Assembly: GCA_027574665.1 (NCBI GenBank) | Contig: CM050654.1 | Coordinates: 32,073,722 to 32,137,721, forward strand | Direction of reading: 5' to 3' | Length of the DNA: 64,000 bases | Origin: Rhynochetos jubatus | Taxonomy: Eukaryota > Chordata > Aves > Eurypygiformes > Rhynochetidae | Shown: piece after piece, positions 37,378-50,100 of the stretch | Position numbering within the stretch: the first letter of the stretch is position 1 | How the letters are laid out: each line of letters begins with the position of its first letter | Position numbers and translations under genes: made by a program | The notes under the pieces: model-generated | The model's database searches: none | Seen by the model: the letters and a program-made list of their open reading frames with translations, nothing else | What the model was told of the DNA's origin: nothing

Positions 37378-39404
37378 AATGTTAATAGTGCTGCCACTTA
37401 TTGTGTGGCTGCCGTGGGACTTCCCCTGCTTTGTCTAGGGTCCTGCCTAACCTAATATTCTCTTTAAAAGGTTTCCTTGAACAAGGAAGAATTATGAAAT
37501 CAAACTTTCTCTTTTATTGTTGCAGCTTGTGTTTACTCTTGATGTGCTTGCTCAGAAAAGCTATTTTTGTCACCGCTGGGGAGAAGAGAGTAGGTTCCTG
37601 CGCATCCCGTTTAATCAGAGTTTCAAATGGCTGTTTTCTAGGGGACAAAAAAAAAAAAAAATAATCAGATCAGCAGTCAAGGGATCTTTTTATGTTGCTG
37701 GTGATGTTTTTTATTCTGCGGGAGTTACAAGCTAGATGAGAGAGGCAAAAATACTTGGGGACAGATATCTGGCTCTGTAGAGTAAAAATGTTAAGTGTTG
37801 CTGCAAGGCTGAATGTATGTCTTTTTCACTCGAGTGCTTTCCTGTATTCAGTCATGTAGTGGTTTAATTTTTCACCGTAGATTTTTGCTTTCAAAATTGC
37901 CTGTTGAGATCACTGTGTAAAGTCTATGAACATCTGTTTTAAAACTAGCCCTTGTTTGTTGCTTCCTACCAATCAGATGGTGGGAGGCATATATTTATTA
38001 CATGCTTGGGGGTGTCTATCATATTCCTGCATCAATAATGTGAATAAATACAGCAGGTCAGCTAAGATTAATGATGATGATGATTTAAAAAAAATCAGTC
38101 CTTAGATATCTACAAGATACCTATCTGTCTAGAAGATCTAGCTTACCTGCAATAGAATATAGTTCTAATTCCGAAAGGGCAGCAAGGATGGAACATTGCT
38201 CTCCAAATGTTCCAGAAGCACAAGCTCTTTGCTGTCACTATCTGTTCAGATTTGTCTGTGGTTATTAACATATAGCTGACAGTAGTCCACATTTGGGCAG
38301 TCCTTTTGGTTACGGTGCAGGGCTGTATTGCATATATATGCTGGCTAATTCGTTATAATTAGTTTTGCAAACTGGGAAATGTGGAAGAGCAGAGGTGGAT
38401 TAGGCACAGGATAATCAAAGCTGCAAAATTTGGTAAAATACTATTAGGCTTTTACTGTGCCCAAGGGATACCTAGGGTAAAAGCAGATTATAGATACATC
38501 ATGGTAGAGACAATGGGATACAGTTCTGTGCAGAATTATTCCCAAAGTTTTTATTCAATTATGTAGTTAAACTTGCCCTTTGGTAAAACAGATTTAATCT
38601 GAGATTCAAGTGCTGGAATGAGTAACATATAGAACAGGTTCTTGTATCTCCTCTCTAGCTGGTGCCTCAGACTGAGGTGCCTGAATTAACTACGTGCTTG
38701 TTAAAAATCTTTGCCAGGTTTTCATTCAGAAAATGATAAATGGATGGGCAGGAACAGGAAACATTTAAATCCTAGGAACATAAAAGCCTCATGTAGCAGT
38801 AGAAACAGAATAGCGGCTTTTTGCCAAATGCCTGGGACAGACGCAGGGCCCTGAGCACCCCCACATACTTGCGATGCCGGCGCTCAGCCACATGGTGAAA
38901 TTCTAGCTCGCCAACTTTGTTTCATTACTTGGAGAATCTGTTTCAAATTTACTCATTAAAAAAAGCCAACCTATTAAATATGGCTCATTACCAAGTTTAA
39001 AGGATATCTGTAATGGATATTTCTCTAACTTGCAGGTAATAGAGGCTACCCTTTGGAGAGTTACCTAAAATGACCCTTTCCATGTTTAAACCATTTGCTA
39101 CCACCACTGCAAAATGAATTATAAGGATATTTTAAAGGAAACACGTATTGATTAAAAGACTCTTGGGATCTTTTAGCTGTGGTTCAGATTTGTCACGACG
39201 AGGATGCTGTCAGGTGTCTGATGTTTCACAACTGGATGTTGCGTAGGGAACACTCCTGTTTCATGTCACCGGAGGTATATGAAAGCTGACTGTCTTGGAC
39301 AGGGGACACTGGTGTGTGGCCTATTGATCAGCGTCAAGATATCACCTTTTGAAAAGTTGCCTGCAAAAGTTGGTGACAGGCGATTTGCAAGGTAAATAGT
39401 AGAA
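37378..39404. other. Unique non-coding sequence
   Basis: No gene recognised. It contains an A15 run at 37647-37661 and a short ATG-type repeat at about 38070-38083. Confidence 0.6.
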
Positions 39405-39785
39405 AATATGAACCTCAAGAGGTTGTCTAGTCTATCCTCTACTTCATGTTGGCAACAGCAACTCTTGTGTTACATCTGACAGCTCAAGCAAGGATATGGC
39501 CACAGCCCTTGCAGTGGTGGCTATTCCAGCACTTCGCTATATCCCATTTTCAAATGTTTTTCCTAAAACATTATCTTATTTGCTGAAATTTAAATAGGAA
39601 TCTGCAGGTTTGAAACTGTCATGTCATGAATTTGTTTGGATACCCTTACCTGTGTCTTTTCATAGTCCTCTCTGATTAAATAACCCCAGCTCTTTCAGTT
39701 TTTCCCAGGAGCTAGTGTGCTCTGGACCTCTGCACATCTGCCCTCCTCTTCTAGCCTCTCTCCAACATGTCCATGTCTCTTAATT
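39405..39785 (-). mobile_element. Ancient CR1 LINE fragment, - strand
   Basis: On the + strand it begins 'gaggttgtctagtctatcct' (the reverse of the CR1 3' UTR). It continues 'gtggtggctattccagcact', 'tcaaatgtttttcctaaaac', 'aaataaccccagctctttca' and 'ctctccaacatgtccatgtc', the antisense order of the last third of CR1 ORF2. It is much more diverged than the other CR1 copies here and has lost several blocks. Identification rests on the order of five separate motifs. Confidence 0.6.
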
Positions 39786-42700
39786 TTTTCTTTTCTTTTT
39801 TGTTGTTGAGTGGGGAAGGTACAGTGTTTGCAAAGAGTTGATTGGGTAAAACAGAAGGCCAAAATGAAGAATTAAGATTTCATTATTTGGCTAATTCAGC
39901 TTGTTCTGGGTGGCCCAGTGCCAATTTAAGGAATTTCTTGTGGTTCTGATGCAAGTGATTGGGATGCCTTCATTTCCTGAGTGTTGTAATTCACTTATTC
40001 TCTCTTTATTCTCTCCTGCTCCATGCTATAGTATTTACTTGCTGCTAGTTTTCAGATGGGATTTTTGAATAACTGCGAATGGAAGGAAGAGACGTAGCAC
40101 AAGAAAGTGGAAATTTACTGGCTGCTCTGTTCCATCCCATCCACATGGTGATTTATCTCTATCTTCATCTGCAAACCAGCTGCCCTCTCTAATCCCTAAC
40201 TCTGATTCAGTCCTCCTTGCTATTGTTGCATTAGTCTGGGACATAAGAAAACTTCTCTTGTGTTTCCTTGCTATCCTAAGACTGTTGAGGTTTTATCATA
40301 GCTTGTCCTTTGTGTCCAAGAACAAAAGTTTCAGCCACAGGAATAACCTGAACCGAATTTTTCTGTGATTTGTGAATGTAAATCTTGGATGGCTGTTTGC
40401 TGAGACCAGCGATCCTTACGGCTATAAATGAGAACAGAATATGGTCCTGCTTGTTTATAGAAAAAAAGAAAACCCACATGGTTTGGGCTTTCAGTGATGT
40501 TATCTTTTGGTTGCTGATCTGTCCCATGGTTTTCAGATTATGATTTCTATGAAGTTACTCATAAGGCATCTGTTGAAGGATTTTTGGCTTAAGCAGTTTG
40601 GCAAAGTGGTGGCTTTATGGGATCTGTATCTGGGTTCTTGACTATTATTGCTTCTACTGGCTTATCGTTTCTCTGCTGATTTGCAGCTCTGAGTTGTGGT
40701 TACCTGTGGTAATAATTTTGGCCCTTTCCACTGAAGAAATGGGCCAGAATCCGAAGTGGTGTAGCTGAGAGGTTGCAAATCAGGGCCACATGTATAGACT
40801 TAATATTTGCAGGAGTATGGTTTGAAAGCCCATTTCTGTCAGGGGAAACACGCCAAACAGGATGGAGTCTCATGGAAGCCAAACGTTTGGGCTCTAAAGT
40901 GAAAAGGCTCCAGTTGCCATGATGCTGAGATGACTTGGAAGAACGGCTCTTACTTAAGTTGGCAACAAGACCGTGAAAAAAACATCTCAAAGAACACAGC
41001 CCCTTGTGAGAAACAGCCACCCTTGTGCAAGCCTCTGAATGAAACAAACTCCTGTGATGGCTGCGTGTTCAAGTATTCTGGGTTTTTTAGCAAAATGTGG
41101 TAGAAATTCCAGTTAATCTAATAGTGTAGAATAAATTTCTGTCATATCTGTGTGCAAAAAAAGAAGTAGAAAAAGCGCTGAACTTTCCCAAACCTCAGTG
41201 GTGGATTGGGTTGATGAAATGGATGATGGAGACCAGTGCATGACTGTTCCCTCTTCTGCATGTTTGGTAGCCACAGGCTGCAATGTGGTGACAACAGGCA
41301 TTTCCTGGCAGGGCCTCTAATGCTTAGAGTAGAATATTTTCCATGCCTAGCATACGATAAGATCTGAATGTCCTCTTTTCATGGCTGAAGAAAGCCATGT
41401 ATCTGACCAATCATTTTGTTCACTTACTAGCTATGCCAAGCACTTCCCAATCCACAGTCAACTAAGTGATATAGTTAGATCAGATTTTCAGTCTGGAAAA
41501 ATGCATCTTGTGGAAGGGACCACATGCTGTTTCTGCTTTTGGAGCTCAGGACTCTCAGAAAACCCCAACTGGCATGAGCTGCTACATGTACCGTAGGAAA
41601 TAGTGTGCAAAAGGGAGTGACTCTGGACCAAGAGATGGTTGGTGTGGAGGAGCTGATGTTTGCATGTTGTGCATTTTGGCTGTTGCACTTTGGACTGGCC
41701 CCACGGACATCCAGATCCTATGTTTGTGGTGTGCGTGTGTGCATCAGCCATTTGAACGTCCTCCAAAAGAATGCAGTTTGGGTGCCCATAAGACCCCTTG
41801 GCAGCACAAATCCAAGCACACCAAGTGGGAGCAGTTGGGAGATTTCTTTAGAAGTGCATTCCGGACCTGCGCTGTGATGCTCAAGTAGCTGCACATACTC
41901 TCACACTTGGGAGGATCCACTGCCTGCATGGCCAATTTATCACTGCTGTTAAAATTCCCAGCGTATTGTGGCTCTGAGGGATGAATGTACCTCCAAAATT
42001 CTCCTTCTTTATATGCCCCTTCCTCAATGTAACAGGTTTTCCTCTGGCATTATCTGTACACCTGCACCTTGCCGTGCAGCCCTGGCCACCCGCCACGTGG
42101 GTTGTGCTCTGTCCCCTCAGCCAAGCGAAGAGCAGGCACCCAGTTTCCCCCGCCCAGCCCCTCCACCTCCCTCTCCCCCAGCAACATCCGTGCACACATC
42201 AGCGCTGCTCCCACACAAGTGGTTGCTATTTTGGAAAAGAGCAGAGGGGATATCAGACCCTGTGTAGAGCGCTTACTGGAAGTGCCTCACTGACTCACAG
42301 CAATTACTGGGGTATCTGAGGTTAAGGGAGTGATGAGTAATTGAGGTCTTTTTCACTTCAGGGATGCCAGATCCTGTCTCCTTGTGCACTCTATGGAGAG
42401 AAGTAATTTGCAAGCCTTAAGTAAAGAATTTATAATAGGTGCATTTATTTTTTTCCCCCAACAAGACTAGCAGGGTCTCTAAAATGTCCCTTTGCATTGA
42501 TTGGAGGTGTTAGAGGGTGTTGCATACTGCATCCTCTGTGAGAGATGTGCAGGGCTGTGCTCTCTACCATACCTGCAAAAATTGTCCTGATACCTGACCT
42601 TTTCCTGTGTAGCCCCTAGGAAATGTAATTTTTCTATCACATACAACATGGTTCATGCCCAAAATTTACCTCTGGGTCAGCATTTACGAAGCAAGAGCCC

Positions 42701-45700
42701 AGTGAAACCAGGGAGGGTCAGAGTCTTGTTGATAGTCTATCAAGATTGCCGTGTGCCTCTTCTTTATCAACTGGTGTGCCATGTCCTCAGCAGACTAACG
42801 ATTGATGCCTGATAGCAGACGTTCCTGGGAATACAAATCCCCACGCTGCCATGTTATGCATTCATAAGGCAATTATCAAAATGGAGGTGATCTTGCTGAG
42901 CGTATAATTTGCTGAGCTGAATAATCTCACTCAAATGTAGTATCAGTGCAGAGTGAAGGAGGTATTTTTCATGCCTGAATATGTGTATCTCGAAGCAGAG
43001 AATATAGCCCAGTGGATCTGGTAGCTAAAGCTTGTTAGTGCTGTGCACCCTCAGTCAGAGTCTGTTTACTGTAATTGCCTCACTCGTTCTTCCCGAAGCA
43101 GGTTATGTTGCAAAAATGCTCAGCAGTTTATCCGACACTATATATTCCTATAGATTATTGACTTCCATCTGACATACCAGCTGGCTGCTCCTCCTTTTCA
43201 TACTGAACATGTTTTTACTTTGGTATTTCCACACGCCTGTACAGCTTGGCTCTCGTTAGTGTCTTGCCTGCCTTCCATTGCCAACTTCCCTTCCCTTTGT
43301 TGTGATGCCTCCTGTGCCATCTTTTCCTGGAGGATGCCTGCCACAAGGGACTGGAGCGGCAGCCCCTACACATTTAATTCTCAAACTAAAAATACAGAGA
43401 TGTCATTCTGGTTACTTCTACCCTGAGGCCAGACAGGCTTGTGGGGATTTTTATCATGTAATGAAATGCTTCCAGTGACACCATCTAAATGCAGAATAAT
43501 ATCTTATGCATCTTGTGGAAATAAATTCAAAACTGAAACGTAATTAAAATTCCATTTAAAGGAGGAAAAATCATGCTGAATTGAAAATATAAAAAATTTC
43601 CTTTTAAACACTCAGTTTTCTGAAGAATGTTGGGTTTGAGTGTGATTCATTGGAGTAATGAGAGGTTTTCAGAGATCAATGTTTGTCTAAGAAATACTGG
43701 CTTCCAGTTATGTAGACCACAGGCAACCTGAGTGGATGAGACCTTTCACTGGAGAGCAAGTCTTGGTGTCACTAAAAGCAAGGCAAGCTAAGCAAACTTT
43801 GCTTGAACAAAAACCTTCATCCCAAGCTCTGGGAAGAGGAGATCTGGTACTGAAGAGCGGCTCGTAGGGTCACAGCTTCATCCTTTCCTCAGGATCAAGA
43901 CACAGGGAGTTGTGGGGTTCTGTTGCTTTGTGTGGCCGCATACAGTGTGGGTTCACACAGCAAACCTTTTCTGGCATCACACTCCCCAAAACTTTTGGAA
44001 CTTGGAGAGCGTCTTCGCTCACACTCATAAAGCTTGAGATATAAACCCAGAAATGAGCCAAAGCAAAGCATTTTATCCTTGGTGGTACTAAGCCTTGGTT
44101 ATGCAGGGTGGTTTTCTGACTCTGTTTTGGGGCACTTGCATCATAAGCCCATCATGGCCCTTGAGCTTTCTCTGTCCTGAGCATGGTGCAGAAGCACTGA
44201 CCCTGGGCAGACCCAGCTTTGTGCACCAGTGCTTGTTTAGTCTCAGCCTGGTAATTGTGAAGCCAATTAGTCTTTTTTGTGAGCATCTGTGACAAAATAC
44301 ACTTCATTTTAATAACAATAATTATTTGAAAAGCCACTAAAAATTAAAACAGATGCAGCCATTATGTAGCTGCTTACATTTGCATGGCTCTACCTGCTTT
44401 CCTCAGTCATGAGTGAAATTGTAGCTTGTTCAGGGAATATGACAGACCACTAAATATGGTGATGAGGCAAAATATTTTCACCTGGCTGCCTTTACACACA
44501 GGAGCTCACACACGCCTCTGCTCCCAGTGGCTCAGGGTGAGCCAGCGAGCTGACAGATTTCTGAATTCAAAATAAATTCAAGTCAGCATCAAAGGCAGTG
44601 ATGGGCGGGAAGCCTGCCCCTCTCTCTCTCCCTCCCCCTCTTCCCTTGTGTGAGTGTTAGGTCTCGGTAAAGCTCCAAATTAAAATGTAATGTGCAGGTT
44701 ATAGTTATGTAGGCATTTGTGCTTTTGAAAAATGTTCTCCCAGGAACTCATATAAAAAAATCTTTACCCTGCCTGTAATCGTGGAAATGTGTTTTCTCAT
44801 AATATTAGTACCAGTAGTCATCGTTACACCGTTCTGAGATTATCCGTTATGTTCAAGGGACGAATGCATAAGAAAAAATTGCATCAGCTATACGGTCATA
44901 CAACAGTATGAGAAATACTGTTTCAAAATGTCTAAGTCATGGTTAAGAAGAGGGCGATGTCTTGTCTCAAAGCCTGTGACTATATTCTTCCATTTTCTTA
45001 ACGTGCCCGTTATGAGATAACGCCGAGTGGGTCATATAAGGAACGCTTCTATCTGCCGTGACAAGTAATGGGGACTTGTTGAATGTTTCCAGTGTATCGT
45101 TTTCTGCAGAATGAGGGACCAAGAAAGAACTTAAGTGAGATGTCTCAGTTTAGTACAAGCCACACTTGCTTTTTCCATGTTGGCCCTTATTTGCCCAAAG
45201 TTCCCTTCCTTTTGGTGCATGGTCCGTGCCATGAGCTCGTGTGAACAGCAAGGTGTCTGCTCTTCATTTGCTAAGGCATAAAACAATGGTATTCTCTTTC
45301 TAAGCAGCATCTTTCACATCAGATCCTTTCTTAGCAATCTCTCTTCCTCATCTGTTCTGATCGTGTCCCTTTTCCTGACTGTTCCCTGGAATTACAATTC
45401 TCAGTAACGACCACTGGTTACAGACAGTGTTTCACAGGGAGCACCAGGCCAACTGAAAAGAGAGAAACCCATATCTTCATCTTCAGTTGTTCCCTTTCAT
45501 TCTCCTTTTCTTGGTATTTCCTGCTGTGCTGTGTGTCCAGTGACATCCAGTTAAGCCAGTACCTGAGTATTTCCATTAAAATCAGTGGGATGAATACTGT
45601 CGGCCAAGAACTACTCACCCAAGGAAGATCTAAAGCATTACACTGGGAATTGCAAGTTATATCTCCTTAGGGAACAATTGGTTTTCACTTCTATATTCTT

Positions 45701-46418
45701 AACTTTGTAAGGTACAACAAACGTTGGTGATACCAGGGCGATGATGTGAGGAGATAACGCTCCTGAGCAAATGCGAGTGCTGAATTGTGGTGCCTGGCAG
45801 CGGAGCAGGGAGGCGATATGGTGGAGTGGGTGCTGGGCATGGGCCAAGCTCTGCCCGCAAGGGATGTCAGCCACGAGCCTGTAACCCCTGACAGTGCTGC
45901 CCCAGTTCAGGGCCTCGTCAGTCTTTTGTGCAGTATCGTTGCAGTGGGAAAGAAGCTTCTCCATTGATGTTCCTCTGGATGTCAGTGCTAAAAAGATCCT
46001 TAAAGACATTTATTAATTTAAAACCAAAAATCCAGTAGAGGAGGAGATGCCTACCCAGAGTGTGTGACTTTGGAAAGTTGTTGGCGGACAGTAGGAAGTC
46101 TGTTAGAACTGTATCAGCAGAACTTACAAGTGTTTCACCCAAACGTTTAAAAAGATAATTGATCCTAACCATAGCTTTGTAGAGGAAGTTGCTGAGTAGA
46201 GACTTTTTCACATTTTTCAAGTGATAAACTGGGATGCAGTCATGTTAGTGGCCTCGTCCAAAATGCAGACAGACAGCTTCAGAAGCAGATTAAGAGAGCG
46301 GGAATTCCTGGCTCTTGGCCCTGCATTCAGACCGTTTGCCCTAATGGAGAAAAGGAAACCACAACACACCAGGCACTCGAAGTACACTCCATTAAAGAGA
46401 ACATGAGACTTTTAAATT
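39786..46418. other. Unique non-coding sequence
   Basis: No gene recognised in 6.6 kb. A CT-rich simple run lies at 44615-44647. A C-rich stretch at about 42060-42190 gives overlapping open frames on both strands and is not convincing as coding. Confidence 0.55.
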
Positions 46419-46541
46419 AGGCCCTATTTCAGCAAGGTGCTTTCAGCATGCACTTAACGTTGTGTGATTTACACGACGACTTCGCATGTTTTCCACAGGG
46501 TTACTCATGCTTAATTTTATTTGTTTGCTGAATCAGGGCCT
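46419..46541. mobile_element. Palindromic MITE-like element, 123 bp
   Basis: Terminal inverted repeats AGGCCCTATTTCAGCAA (46419-46435) and TTGCTGAATCAGGGCCT (46525-46541) pair at 15 of 17 positions. Adding flanking bases gives TTAGGCCC...GGGCCTAA, so the target may have been TA. The interior keeps 'catgcacttaacg' and 'actcatgcttaa' in mirrored positions, as in ancient saurian palindromic MITEs with the core 'actcatgtgcttaa'. It is non-autonomous and has no coding capacity. Confidence 0.65.
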
Positions 46542-47020
46542 AAATCAGATCTTCTTTTAAAACTTCCTAGTTAATTAGCAATCTTGTATTATCTTGTGCC
46601 CAGAGCAGTTTCCAAACTGATATTTTAGAGCCTGTGGGTACAGTTAGCTTAAAGTAATCAAGATAAATGTTCGATTTGGAATGCTAGTCCTATCCAAATT
46701 GCATATTAACTAAAAATACTGTTTGGATAAACACTATTTAATGCATATAATATTAAAGAACTGAACTGGCCTATCCATATAACTTAGGAAATGTTACAGA
46801 TCAGGAAGAAAAGGGAATAAACAAGAAAGCTGTTGACATATTAAAGAATAAACCACTTATTTCTATCAGATCTGTGACACAAGGTTTTGTAGTAATTATG
46901 AATAGCATTTTTCTCCAGCTGTTGTAACTTGGCTTAAGCATAAGGTTAATTTGTCAGTTAAAGTGGAGGCATAAGATGATGGAGGAAGAGTGGTAATGTG
47001 TTTATACTACGTGACGGAAA
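46542..47020. other. Unique AT-rich non-coding sequence
   Basis: Nothing recognisable. Confidence 0.6.
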
Positions 47021-47115
47021 GTCTGTGTTCAGCTCTTGTACTTGCTATAAATGTCCTGTTGGACAGTGGGCAAATCGCTTGAGCAATGTTTGCCTCAGCT
47101 CTCTGTCTTCTGCTT
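47021..47115 (+). mobile_element. MIR-like SINE fragment, + strand
   Basis: It reads 'gtctgtgttcagctcttgta', 'cttgctataaatgtcctgtt', 'gacagtgggcaaatcgcttg', then 'tgcctcagctctctgtc'. This matches the MIR order: ggttcaagtcctggctctg, cttgctgtgtgacc, ttgggcaagtcacttaacc, tgcctcagtttcc. It is diverged by substitutions and small indels. Confidence 0.55.
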
Positions 47116-50100
47116 CATGTTTCACTTATCCTTCGGTTGCATATCCAGAGTTTGGTCTTTCCAGAATAGAGTCCTGTGTATGCATACAATTTTAGCACAA
47201 TGGCAACTACACCTGGTTACTATATGCAGGTGTCTCTGAAATACAAATAATAACATGCAATTTACAACATTTAGGCCATAAAATGATATAAACTACAATG
47301 TTTTGTCATTTTTATTTGTTTGGAAAAAAATTACTGCCCTATCTTCATTTCTTTTGTGATAGTGTTCTACCAGCAGCGTATCGTTACCCTAAGCGATATG
47401 CTGAAGTTCCCCCCAGCTCCTCCCCATTACCACTAAGATAACCTCCACTATCCAGGGCTGCCATCTCAGATGCAGTGCTCCCTTGTTTTACCTCACCGTG
47501 CCCCTAATCTAGATCACAGCCCAAACTGTGGTTTTTGCTTTTACAGTATTTGGTGTGATCAAGATGCCGTTTGGTCTTGTTCAAAATGCTTTTAAATCTT
47601 AAGTGACGCTGTTATTTAAGGTGAATATTAGGTGGTAGAAGTAGTTGCTGGCATGTGTGGAGCTGTGAAACAGATGATTTTTCTTTTGCATGTACATTGG
47701 ACAGCATCTTTACATTTCTAAAAGTTCTCCCTTTAGGGCGGATTTGTTCTTAGGGCTCATGGTTATCCATTACCATGGTTCTCTATATCGAAAATATGGT
47801 TGTTTAGATAGAAAATACCTTGGGGTGTGGAAATACCTGAAGCAGTGGTGAAATTTTTTCGGCCTCAAAAAAACCTACACCTGGGAGAGGCAGTGGCACT
47901 GAGTTTCTGTAGGGTGTTTGGCTTGCACATCTTCTTCCCAGTTGCTGTGTAGCGGGATTGAACCGATGTGCTGTTGTTTGGTCTTATCTTGAAATGGAAA
48001 GAAAAATGGTACCTTGTCATTTGTAAGATTGCCCAGTTCCATTTTCTTTCACGTTGGTTGCTTGAAGGAGACCTAACCTATGAAACTAAATAATCCCAAT
48101 TACATTTTAGAAGCATCACAAAGTTCAGATAAAATGGTTATGGAATGAATGCCCTACTGTCATTATTTTAATATTTTGGATATAGTAATAAGATTAGATT
48201 TGTTTGCTTGTCATTGGTGTTGATAGAATATATTGTGCATTAACTCTGAAAGCATGAGGATGTATTTAAAATTCATCTTTATCACTTAGGGTTTCAATTT
48301 TTATCTGATGTAGGTTCCAAATCAATTAGGAAGTATGGAAAAAATTACTGTGCAGAATTTTTCTATTAATTTGAACTGCAATAGAAGTCTGTATAGGTGA
48401 TTTTAATCTCCATGGTACCAGTAGTTCTCTGTGGTGGAGCAAGATGACATTTTATGATCTACCAAAGTTGTCTGCATTTTTGACACAGATATATGGCATT
48501 ACTAAGGTTTCCTTTACTAAGTGAAAGGAACCTGAAGGATTTAAATATGAAAAATTTATTAAAGGCAGAGGGAAAAATGTTCTTGGCATAACATAATGAC
48601 AGCCACCCATCACTGATAGGCAGAAACTGCAATAGATGGGCTTTATTTTTTTTCTAGAATCCTTGCAAAATAGTCCTGGAACCATCCAGGAAATGTCTTT
48701 ATAGCAAGAAGTATCAAAATTCATTGCAAATCTTGCACCGTTTTTCAAGCTGTTAAATTAAGCATTGCTAAGGTATAGAGAAGGAATTTCCAAATGTCCT
48801 CTTTGCCAGCCCGTCTAGGCCTCCCTGAGTTTTGAATTGAAGTTTTACAAATGGTATCTATAGGGAAACCTGACCAACAAAGAGCTCAGAATGCTTCCTT
48901 TTTCCTTTTATACAGCCAACCCACAGATGATCCAGTGCTATTGGGTCTTGAATATATATTCATCTCCGGGAAGACACAAAAGAAAGGAATTGCATAATGC
49001 ATAAGGCTTCACGCCATAGAACTCATGAATGCCCATTTAAACACAGGGTTTTTTTACTGACACATGAACAGATGTTTACAGGGGTTGCATTACTGAGGAT
49101 GTAGTTATTTGGCCAGCACTATGCAGCTGCACTAACGCAGACCCTAAAGCATGATTTGCAGCTGGAACTGGAAAAATTAATCTCTGGCTTTAATACCTGT
49201 ATATTAATCTCAGGCTTGTAAATACCTCATTTGTAAGTTTGTACAGATACAAAGACAGCTAAATGATCTCTCCAGAAAAAATTGCAGGTGTAAAAAGGTC
49301 CTTAACAATTCTCCATGAAAATACAGGGATAAACCAGATGCCTAGCTAATTGGAAATTACCTTGAAATTGTAGGTCTTCAAGGTTTGCCTGAAAGTCCGT
49401 TGAACTTGATGGAGGGATTCCCATTGCATTACCTAGGACTTGTGTTTGAGTGCAAGCGTGCACCAATATTTTAGAAGCGTAAAATATGAATAATCGTCAA
49501 AGCGGCGTATGAAAATACAGCAAGCAGTCTAAAAAGCTGATGAACAAATTAATTAAGGGGATCCTCCACAGGTTCTCTGTTTTGTATTACGGTGCTGAGA
49601 GTTTGTAGATAATAGTATGTGAGATAGAATTAAAGGGCTTTTCAGTTTAATGCTTCAAAGTTTGAGGTCTGCATGGTAGGTTATCAATCACTCAGCCCGG
49701 ATTTTATGTGCCCTACGCAGCTCAACAACTTCTGAAGAATACTAATTTAGATGCTCTGCAGTGTAAAAGAGCAATATTGGTTTGATGCATATCCTACTCG
49801 ATTTGAAGGTGGAGGGCAAAGTTAGCCTCTGTGGTCTCTTTCCTGTATTCCTGTGGACAACACATGGTATCTCTCACCCATGAAGCAATCAGTGAAATCA
49901 ACAGTTTCTTGGGCAGAACAAGCGCAGGGTCCGCGGTGCTGCTTCCCAAGGACCTTCCTGGCTTTCGGCAGACCAGCATTCCCTCCTGCCATCTGAGTAA
50001 AGACATTACCAGCGAGGAAAAAAAAATCCAATTCTCAGTTAACCTTGTGTAAACCCCTTGACATCACTCAGGTTAAGGGGGATTTAACTGCATGGGAGAC

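Noticed and set aside
41881..42319. Proline-rich open frames on both strands
   Set aside because: They come from a C-rich stretch that suppresses stops in several frames at once, with no domain on either strand.
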